DNA of 21,832 bases, taken from contig CAIJXA010000050.1 in NCBI GenBank assembly GCA_903824515.1, positions 1 through 21,832 on the forward strand, written 5' to 3'. Made by a program: the position numbers and the translations under genes. Below are positions 8,398 to 14,468 of this stretch, piece by piece (the stretch's first letter is position 1; every line of letters begins with the position of its first letter). Under the pieces are notes generated by a model. That model ran no database searches and was not told the DNA's origin. It saw only the letters and a list, made by a program, of their open reading frames with translations. Source of the DNA: an uncultured bacterium. Lineage in GTDB: Bacteria; Patescibacteriota; Minisyncoccia; Moranbacterales; GWC2-37-73.

Positions 8398-9036
8398 ATG
8401 AGCATGCATGTTGGCAAGAACGAAGAGACTTCCAGAAAAGAAGCCGAAATCAAGTTCATCAAGAGAATGCAGGTTTTTTTTCCCAGAGGCATTATTTGTT
8501 TGGAGATGCTTAGTGATTGGAATAGTTGCCCAGGTGAAACTTTAAAAATGGAATTGGCTAAATCATTTTCTCAATCGCCTGTTGCGCAAAGCAACTTCTT
8601 GAAATATATCACTTCGGCTAATCTATCAGCGGTCGATGCATTACGGATTCTTAAAGACGCAGCGAATATTTTTGGAAATGTTGAGATGTGTTTTGGAGAT
8701 AGGGGCACAGATTTAAATGCACTGGCGGCTTCGGCGATTAGGGTGGATGTTTATGAGATGTGTGCAGACGGAACTTTTGCACAGATTTTTGCTTCACTTA
8801 GAAAGAAATACCTATTAACGCATGCACAAATCCTTCTTTTTGCAAAACAACACAGTAACCAACTTAGAGAGGGGTGTGCGACTTTTTTTGCGTTTAATTC
8901 AGACGATAAAAATTTTGTCGCATGCGCACGCTATGATAATAAGGGAATTTTGAATTTTTATCGTCTCCCTTTTAGCTCTCCCTATATCTGGCATGCTGGT
9001 TTTAAGCGTCATTTTGTCATTCCTCATCAAACTTGA
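8398..9036 (+). CDS. Hypothetical protein, paralog 2 of the local family
   Basis: The 212-residue protein is homologous over nearly its full length to the product of 6818-7495. Shared blocks are FFPRGIICLEMLSDWNSCPG, VDVYEMCADGTFAQIF, CATFFAFNSDDKNFVACAR and FYRLPF...IWHAGFKRHFVIPHQ. AGGAG at 8385-8389 is 8 bp from the ATG, and the leader wording (GGAG then TGTTATG) also matches paralog 1. There is no signal peptide or transmembrane segment. It lies immediately behind the folD remnant, so it looks like a tandem copy that has diverged while its reading frame was kept, which implies selection. The biochemical role is unknown to me. A terminator follows 24 bp after the stop. Confidence 0.8.
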   Translation: MSMHVGKNEETSRKEAEIKFIKRMQVFFPRGIICLEMLSDWNSCPGETLKMELAKSFSQSPVAQSNFLKYITSANLSAVDALRILKDAANIFGNVEMCFGDRGTDLNALAASAIRVDVYEMCADGTFAQIFASLRKKYLLTHAQILLFAKQHSNQLREGCATFFAFNSDDKNFVACARYDNKGILNFYRLPFSSPYIWHAGFKRHFVIPHQT

Positions 9037-9059
9037 ATAATTTGCCTCATTTTCATCCT

Positions 9060-9100
9060 CCCCCTAGATACTTTAATATTTGGCATCTGGGGGTCTTTTT
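9060..9100 (+). terminator. Rho-independent terminator after paralog 2
   Basis: CCCCC-T-AGAT pairs with ATCTGGGGG (one bulged T) across a 15-base AT-rich loop, followed by TCTTTTT. Confidence 0.88.
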
Positions 9101-9175
9101 ATGTATACTGATATCATTTAGGCCTTTGAAAAGGGAAAAATAAGTAGTTTCCTCCCTTGCTAGAAAGCTTAAATA

Positions 9176-9203
9176 CCACTAAGATGAAGATAGTGGCTTT
9201 TTG
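9176..9203 (+). terminator. Terminator-like hairpin upstream of leuS
   Basis: CCACTA and TAGTGG pair around a 9-base loop and are followed by CTTTTTG. An AAGGG...CCCTT hairpin lies just before it at about 9131-9158. It could be a second terminator or an attenuator for leuS; no T-box motif (GGTGGTACCGCG-like) is visible. Confidence 0.45.
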
Positions 9204-9221
9204 TTATACTTATATGTAGAC

Positions 9222-9250
9222 TGTCATGCTGAATTTGTTTCAGGATGACA
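9222..9250. repeat. Short palindromic repeat (TGTCATGCTGAA...TTCAGGATGACA)
   Basis: A 29-bp palindrome has 12-bp arms with one mismatch. It shares its left arm with the larger element at 12256-12342, so it is probably a compact or deleted copy of the same dispersed repeat. Confidence 0.8.
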
Positions 9251-9302
9251 ATTGAAATTCAAGATTAGCGTGTGAGTAATTTATTCGTAAATTAGTTGGG
9301 TT

Positions 9303-12224
9303 ATGGAAAATTATCAGCCAAAAGAAATTGAAAAGAAATGGCAGCAGAAATGGGAAGATTCCCGATTATATAAGGATTATGGCCGAGCAAAGAAATTCTA
9401 TGCGTTGAATATGTTTCCGTATCCATCTGGAGCAGGTCTTCATGTGGGACATCCAAAGGGAAATATCGCCACAGATGTTGTTGCGCGTTTCAAGATGCTG
9501 AGTGGATATAGCGTGCTTCATCCGATGGGCTGGGATGCTTTTGGCTTGCCGGCGGAAAATTATGCTATCAAAAATAAAGTGCATCCAAGCATTGCAGTGG
9601 CTGAAAATATTGCGACTTTCAAAAAACAACTGGAAGCTTTTGGTTTCACCTATGATTGGGATCGGGAAATTGACACGACCGATCCGCAATATTACAAATG
9701 GACGCAATGGATTTTTTTGAAACTATTTGAAAAAGGTTTGGCGTATGAGTCGAATGAGCCAGTCAATTGGTGTCCAAGTTGCAAAACCGTGCTTTCTAAT
9801 GAGGATTTGGAAGACGGTCTTTGCGAACGCTGCGGCACACAAGTGGTTCAGAAAAGGTTGCGTCAATGGGTTTTGAAAATGACCGCCTATGCTGACAGAT
9901 TGTTGGTGGATTTGGATAGTGAAGATTTGGATTGGGAAGATTCAATTATTGCGCAACAGAAAAATTGGATCGGGAAAAGTGAGGGAGCAATTGTAAAATT
10001 TTCAATTTTCAATTCTCAATTTTCAAACAAATCTCAAAATCCAAATGATCAAAATTTTATAGAGGTGTTTACTACTAGAGTTGACACTATTTTTGGTTGC
10101 ACGTATTGCGTGGTGGCGCCGGAGCATAAAATTATTGAACAATTAAAAGCTCAAATTTCAAATTACGACGAAGTCGAAGCTTATCTTATTGCTTCGCAGA
10201 ACAAAACTATTTTGGAACGCACGGAATTGCAAAAAGAAAAAACTGGGGTGAAATTGCAAGGGGTTGAAGTGGTAAATCCTTTCAATAATGAAACTGTACC
10301 GCTTTTTGTGGCAGACTATGTTTTGGGTGGTTATGGCACGGGGGCAGTGATGGCGGTGCCAGCTCATGATGAGCGTGATTTTGAATTTGCAAAAAAATAT
10401 GATCTAGAAATCAAAAAATCTGTAGCACCATATATTGAACTTACGGGGGCATTTTCTCCTCGTCTGGACAAAGAAACCACCAGGAGAAATACAGTGACTG
10501 CAATAATTAAACATCCTAATGAAAACAAATATCTGTTATTGAAATGGCAGGATTCGTTGGGATTTGTTGGTGGAGGAATTGAGAGTGATGAAAAATCGGA
10601 AGAGGCTATTATGCGTGAAATTAAGGAAGAGACTGGATACAAAAATTTTCACATTGAGAATGTTATTATTGAACATCTTTATGGTCATGGATATAAAGCC
10701 CGTAAGGAAAAAAATAACTTTGATCACGACACTGTTTTTTTTGTTAAGTTTGATGATCTAGAAAAAGAAAGCATAGCTGATACAGAAACACATGAGATTA
10801 TATGGGTCAACGAAGATGAGATGGACGGAATTGTGAATCTTGACCATCATCTGTATATGTGGTCACGGTTAAAAAATGAAGAAGCCGTATTTATTAAGGA
10901 TGGTATATTAATAAATTCTGAAAGTTATTCTGGTCTGACTTCGGTCGAAGCTCGCGAAAAAATGACGGCGTGGTTGGAAGAAAATAAATTGGGCAAGAAA
11001 AAAGTAAATTTCAAAATGCGAGATTGGATTTTTTCGAGGCAACGTTATTGGGGCGAACCGATTCCGATTGTGCATTGCGAAAAGTGTGGTGCTGTGGGGG
11101 TGCCAGAAGAGCAATTGCCAGTGCGTCTTCCAGAGGTTGAAAACTATGAGCCGACCGGCACTGGCGAATCTCCTTTGGCTAATATTGAGCAGTGGGTTAA
11201 TACTACTTGTCCAAAATGTGGCGGACCGGCCAAAAGAGAAACCAACACAATGCCGCAATGGGCAGGTTCATCATGGTATTATTTGCGCTACATTGATCCC
11301 AAAAATGACAAAAAGCTTATTGATCAGCAATTGGAAAAAGACTGGATGCCAGTGGATTTATATGTGGGCGGGGCAGAACATGCCACCCGTCATCTTTTGT
11401 ATGCTCGTTTTTGGCACAAATTTTTGTTTGACCTTGGCGTGGTGACAACCATTGAACCTTTCAAAAAATTGATGCACGTGGGACTTATTCTGGCACAGGA
11501 TGGTCGCAAGATGAGCAAGCGTTGGAACAATGTTATCAATCCCGATGAGGTGATTGGTCAGTTTGGCGCTGATTCGATGAGGCTGTATGAAATGTTCATG
11601 GGACCATTTTCGCAGAGTATTGCTTGGAGCACCAACGGAGTGGTTGGCACAAGAAAGTTTTTGGAAAAAGTTTGGAAATTATCGTCACAGATAAACACGG
11701 AAGAAGGACGGATAAACACAGAAACACAGAATAATAAAAAAATTCAAACTTTATTACATAAGACGATTAAGAAAGTGACGGGGGATATTGAAAATTTCAG
11801 ATTTAACACAGCAATTTCGCAACTGATGATTTTGGTTAATTCTCTTGAGAAAGAGTATGCGAAAAGCGCAACTACGAAAACGCACATGCGAAAAGAGGAT
11901 TATGAAAAACTGCTTTTAATTCTTTCTCCCTTCGCTCCACACATCGCTGAAGAACTTTGGCAAAAATTGGGAAATGAACAATCAATCTTTCTGCAAACGT
12001 GGCCGGTTGCTGATGAAAAATATCTGAAGGATGAAGAAATTGAAATGGTGGTGCAGGTCAACGGAAAAGTTCGTGAGCGTTTGATGGTTTCGCCAGATGT
12101 GACGGAAGATGAAATCAAAGAAACTGCTTTGGAAAGTGAGAAAGTCAAAATTTTTACAGCTGGAAAAGAAATCAAAAAAGTGATTTTTGTGCCAGAAAAA
12201 TTAATCAACATAGTGGTATCATAA
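9303..12224 (+). CDS. leuS: Leucyl-tRNA synthetase with a Nudix domain inserted in the editing domain
   Basis: LeuRS charges tRNA-Leu and hydrolyses mischarged tRNA in its CP1 editing domain. The protein has 973 residues. HIGH motif HVGH is at 47-50; zinc-ribbon Cys pairs are in CPSCKTVL...CERCG and CEKCG...CPKCG. The editing motif TTRVDT and AVPAHDERDFEF are present, and the KMSKS loop reads KMSKR (736-740). There is no large leucine-specific domain before KMSKR. Residues of about 377-525 are extra. They form a full Nudix hydrolase with the perfect Nudix box GX5EX7REUXEEXGU (Gly424 to Tyr446). Low-complexity in-frame insertions occur near residues 232-247 and again near 800, where the DNA resembles intergenic repeats. 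The C-terminal anticodon domain and VVQVNGKVRERL tail are intact. Confidence 0.97.
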   Translation: MENYQPKEIEKKWQQKWEDSRLYKDYGRAKKFYALNMFPYPSGAGLHVGHPKGNIATDVVARFKMLSGYSVLHPMGWDAFGLPAENYAIKNKVHPSIAVAENIATFKKQLEAFGFTYDWDREIDTTDPQYYKWTQWIFLKLFEKGLAYESNEPVNWCPSCKTVLSNEDLEDGLCERCGTQVVQKRLRQWVLKMTAYADRLLVDLDSEDLDWEDSIIAQQKNWIGKSEGAIVKFSIFNSQFSNKSQNPNDQNFIEVFTTRVDTIFGCTYCVVAPEHKIIEQLKAQISNYDEVEAYLIASQNKTILERTELQKEKTGVKLQGVEVVNPFNNETVPLFVADYVLGGYGTGAVMAVPAHDERDFEFAKKYDLEIKKSVAPYIELTGAFSPRLDKETTRRNTVTAIIKHPNENKYLLLKWQDSLGFVGGGIESDEKSEEAIMREIKEETGYKNFHIENVIIEHLYGHGYKARKEKNNFDHDTVFFVKFDDLEKESIADTETHEIIWVNEDEMDGIVNLDHHLYMWSRLKNEEAVFIKDGILINSESYSGLTSVEAREKMTAWLEENKLGKKKVNFKMRDWIFSRQRYWGEPIPIVHCEKCGAVGVPEEQLPVRLPEVENYEPTGTGESPLANIEQWVNTTCPKCGGPAKRETNTMPQWAGSSWYYLRYIDPKNDKKLIDQQLEKDWMPVDLYVGGAEHATRHLLYARFWHKFLFDLGVVTTIEPFKKLMHVGLILAQDGRKMSKRWNNVINPDEVIGQFGADSMRLYEMFMGPFSQSIAWSTNGVVGTRKFLEKVWKLSSQINTEEGRINTETQNNKKIQTLLHKTIKKVTGDIENFRFNTAISQLMILVNSLEKEYAKSATTKTHMRKEDYEKLLLILSPFAPHIAEELWQKLGNEQSIFLQTWPVADEKYLKDEEIEMVVQVNGKVRERLMVSPDVTEDEIKETALESEKVKIFTAGKEIKKVIFVPEKLINIVVS
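9996..10042. repeat. AATTTTC-type heptamer tract inside leuS
   Basis: Tandem heptamers (AATTTTC, AATTTTC, AATTCTC, AATTTTC) followed by related A-rich DNA are translated in frame as FSIFNSQFSNKSQ within the CP1 editing domain, where homologs have a short turn. Confidence 0.7.
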
Positions 12225-12255
12225 AATACGTTAGTGTCATCATAAATAAAAAAAT

Positions 12256-12342
12256 TGTCATGCTGAACTTGTTTCAGCATCTCGGTTATGGGCAGTGTTG
12301 TGAAATAAATGAAGTAGATTCTGAAACAATTTCAGCATGATA
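12256..12342. repeat. Palindromic repeat between leuS and the nucleotidyltransferase
   Basis: A 27-bp left arm beginning TGTCATGCTGAACTTG (12256-12282) faces a right arm ending TTTCAGCATGATA (12316-12342). By hand, 24 of 27 positions pair, around a 33-base loop. It is related to the 29-bp palindrome at 9222. It may also act as a transcript-end hairpin for leuS. Confidence 0.82.
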
Positions 12343-12364
12343 TATTTGAATTTTTTTTAAGATC

Positions 12365-12414
12365 TGTGATTAGCGAAAATTCGTAAATAATTCGCATAAA
12401 TTAGCATTAATAAT
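12365..12414 (+). promoter_or_regulatory. Shared leader repeat, copy A
   Basis: From TGTGATTAGCG through the ATG at 12415, 47 of 53 bases match copy B (13273-13325) without gaps. The final bases are ATTAATAAT, directly abutting the start codon with no Shine-Dalgarno site. It may be a dispersed repeat that supplies a -10-like box for a leaderless or nearly leaderless transcript. Confidence 0.6.
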
Positions 12415-13095
12415 ATGCAAATCGTGATACCTACTGCCGGGAGAGGAACTAGGATGAAAAATCTGACAGACACTGTTCCGAAAAATATGTTGCTTATAAA
12501 AGGCAAGCCAATTTTAGCGTGGAAATTGGAGGCGCTGCCGGCTGAAGTTGATGAAGTGATTTTCATTATGGGTTATTTGGGTCAGCAGATTAAGGATTAT
12601 TTTGGAGAATTCTATGCCGGCAAAAAAATTTCTTATGTAGTGCAAGAGAAATTAAATGGTTCCGGTGGAGCTCTTCATTTGGCTAAGGATTTGCTTGATG
12701 AAAATTTTTTAGTGATGAATGGTGATGATTTGTATTTGAAAAGAGATATCGAGAATATTTCGAAATATAACTTAGCAATGTTAGGTTTAGAAATCAATGC
12801 TTCTGATAAATTTGGAGTTATTGGCTTTGATGAAAATGGAAACTTGGAGAAAATAATCGAAAAGGGAAAAGTCGCTGGATTTGCACTTGCCAATGTTGGA
12901 CTGTATAAGTTGAATAAAAAGTTTTTTGATTATCCTTTAGTTCCGATTGGAAATGAAGAGTTTGGTCTGCCGCAGACATTAGTTTTGATGGCTCAAGATT
13001 TCCCGGTACATGTTGAAAAAGCCACTGATTGGTTTGCGATTGGAGATCCCGAGCAGTTGGAAAAAGCTCAGGAAATTATTGAAAAATTCATTTAG
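12415..13095 (+). CDS. Sugar-phosphate nucleotidyltransferase
   Basis: The 226-residue protein is a GT-A-fold nucleotidyltransferase that makes NDP-sugars from sugar-1-phosphates. The N-terminal signature is IPTAGRGTRMKNLTDTVPKNML, corresponding to the GxGTRxxPLT...PKP motif with the nucleotide-binding Gly/Arg and catalytic Lys. The metal-site region VMNGDDLY follows near residue 100. The ANVGLYKL strand and EEFGLPQTL complete the catalytic core. It lacks a C-terminal left-handed beta-helix, so it is not a full GlmU. The substrate could be glucose-, mannose- or GlcNAc-1-phosphate. Its position before yvcK, with glmS a few kb on, suggests a role in envelope sugar precursors, as an inference. 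The start directly follows the shared leader repeat. Confidence 0.9.
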   Translation: MQIVIPTAGRGTRMKNLTDTVPKNMLLIKGKPILAWKLEALPAEVDEVIFIMGYLGQQIKDYFGEFYAGKKISYVVQEKLNGSGGALHLAKDLLDENFLVMNGDDLYLKRDIENISKYNLAMLGLEINASDKFGVIGFDENGNLEKIIEKGKVAGFALANVGLYKLNKKFFDYPLVPIGNEEFGLPQTLVLMAQDFPVHVEKATDWFAIGDPEQLEKAQEIIEKFI

Positions 13096-13103
13096 GCTGT
13101 GCG

Positions 13104-13193
13104 ATGAAGTTTATACATACAAGTCGAATTTTGCTCACATGTGTTTTTCTTTTTATCCTAGTAAAACTGTTTCTTAACCATTTAAACTTTTGA
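13104..13193 (+). CDS. Possible small hydrophobic peptide (29 aa)
   Basis: A short frame starts 8 bp after the nucleotidyltransferase stop and would encode MKFIHTSRILLTCVF followed by LFILVKLFLNHLNF. It is basic at the N-terminus with one potential membrane helix. There is no Shine-Dalgarno site, although translational coupling to the upstream gene is possible. It could equally be chance, since AT-rich DNA readily gives hydrophobic frames. Confidence 0.2.
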   Translation: MKFIHTSRILLTCVFLFILVKLFLNHLNF

Positions 13194-13272
13194 CATCAAG
13201 GTTAACCGCTTTCAAGCGAAAAAAGAAAAAGTATGCGTGCTCATTTTCTGTGAATTTGTTTAGCTAAAAATT

Positions 13273-13322
13273 TGTGATTAGCGGCAATCCGTAAATAATT
13301 CGCGTAAATTCGTATTAATAAT
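13273..13322 (+). promoter_or_regulatory. Shared leader repeat, copy B
   Basis: The copy runs from TGTGATTAGCG into the yvcK ATG at 13323, gapless against copy A (47 of 53 identical). It ends TATTAATAAT immediately before the start codon. Confidence 0.6.
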
Positions 13323-14351
13323 ATGCAAAGAAAAAAAGTTGTGACAATCGGTGGAGGAACTGGAAGTTTCACATTGCTTAGTGGGCTAAAAAAATATCAG
13401 GTTGACCTGACAGCGATTGTTTCGATGGCTGATGATGGCGGTTCGACTGGAGTTTTACGAGATGAACTCGGAGTGTTGCCACCTGGAGATGTGCGTCAAT
13501 GTTTGGTGGCGCTGAGCGACTCTTCTCAGATGTTACGAGAATTGATGAGTTATCGTTTTGAAGTTGGTGGTCTCAAGGGGCATAGTTTTGGAAATTTGTT
13601 TCTTTCAGCTTTGGAAAAAATTAATAAAAGTTTTTCCAAAGGCGTAGAGGAGGCAGCAAATATTTTGAATGTTAAGGGTGATGTTGTTCCTGTCACCGAT
13701 CAGGACACTAATCTTTTCATAGAACTTAAAAATGGAAAAAAGTTGAAAGGGGTGGTGGATGTTGATCATAGTCCGGAGATAGAAAAAATTGGCATCAAAA
13801 AGGCTTTGCTTTTCCCTGAAGCGAAGGCAAACAAAAAAGCAGTGGAAAAACTTTTAGAAGCCGATATTATTGTGATAGGTCCAGGACACCATTATTGCAG
13901 CATCATTCCTAATCTTTTGGTTAGAGGTATTCCTGAGGCTATCAGAAAATCAAAGGCAATCGTGGTTTATAATTGTAACTTGGTTAATAAGCAAGGACAC
14001 ACGGAAAATTTTTCTTTGGATGATTATGTGGCTGATATTAACAAATACATTGGCGCAGAAAGAATAGACTTCGTTACTTTTAACAGTAAAAAACCAAGTG
14101 CGTCTTTGGTTAAAAAATATGAAAATCAAAAAGAGCTCCTGGTTAATTTTAAGCAGGAAGATGTACCTGAAAGAAGTTATAGAATTGTTAGATCAGATTT
14201 GCTAAGTGATAAAAAGAGCATTTATAGTAAGGCAGATATGTTGGCCAGTCGTCGAGCTTTTATTCGTCATGACAGTGATAAGCTCGCAAAGGTTTTGGTA
14301 GCGATTTTGGGGATGAGCGACTACGAAAATATTATTAAAGAGATTATTTAA
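13323..14351 (+). CDS. yvcK: YvcK/GlmR family gluconeogenesis/cell-wall regulator
   Basis: The 342-residue protein belongs to the YvcK/CofD-like family. Signatures are VVTIGGGTGSFTLLSGLKKY at the N-terminus, SMADDGGSTGVLRDELG, LPPGDVRQCLVALS, GHSFGNLFLSAL, and GPGHHYCSIIPNLLVRGI, where most members have GPGSLYTSI. In Bacillus subtilis the homolog (GlmR) binds UDP-GlcNAc and regulates carbon flow to cell-wall precursors by controlling GlmS. Its presence about 3.3 kb before glmS therefore fits a wall-precursor role here. The ATG follows the shared leader repeat with no Shine-Dalgarno site. Only the HHYC variant of the GPG loop is unusual. Confidence 0.94.
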   Translation: MQRKKVVTIGGGTGSFTLLSGLKKYQVDLTAIVSMADDGGSTGVLRDELGVLPPGDVRQCLVALSDSSQMLRELMSYRFEVGGLKGHSFGNLFLSALEKINKSFSKGVEEAANILNVKGDVVPVTDQDTNLFIELKNGKKLKGVVDVDHSPEIEKIGIKKALLFPEAKANKKAVEKLLEADIIVIGPGHHYCSIIPNLLVRGIPEAIRKSKAIVVYNCNLVNKQGHTENFSLDDYVADINKYIGAERIDFVTFNSKKPSASLVKKYENQKELLVNFKQEDVPERSYRIVRSDLLSDKKSIYSKADMLASRRAFIRHDSDKLAKVLVAILGMSDYENIIKEII

Positions 14352-14357
14352 ATATAA

Positions 14358-14419
14358 AAACTGATAAACACAGGTTTGTCACGAATCAGCACGGATTATA
14401 GATAAAACACAAAAAGCTT
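14358..14419. repeat. Dispersed CACAG/CACGGAT-type repeat before the transporter gene
   Basis: The stretch contains CTGATAAACACAGG and CACGAATCAGCACGGATT. The same wording, ATAAACACGGA and GGATAAACACAGA, occurs in frame inside leuS at about 11690-11730. It leads straight into leader copy C. Confidence 0.5.
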
Positions 14420-14468
14420 TGTGATTAGTGAATATAAGTAAAAAATCCGTTAAAAATTAGTATTATAT
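14420..14468 (+). promoter_or_regulatory. Shared leader repeat, copy C (diverged)
   Basis: It starts TGTGATTAG and ends TAGTATTATAT at the transporter ATG. It is one base shorter and more diverged than copies A and B. TATTAT lies 2 bp from the start codon. Confidence 0.5.

Noticed and set aside
7960..8409. Minus-strand open frame of 149 codons
   Set aside because: It overlaps the start of paralog 2 and the folD remnant, and its composition looks like antisense of coding-derived DNA.
9101..9302. T-box riboswitch before leuS
   Set aside because: Hairpins are present, but the conserved antiterminator motif and specifier-loop features were not found.
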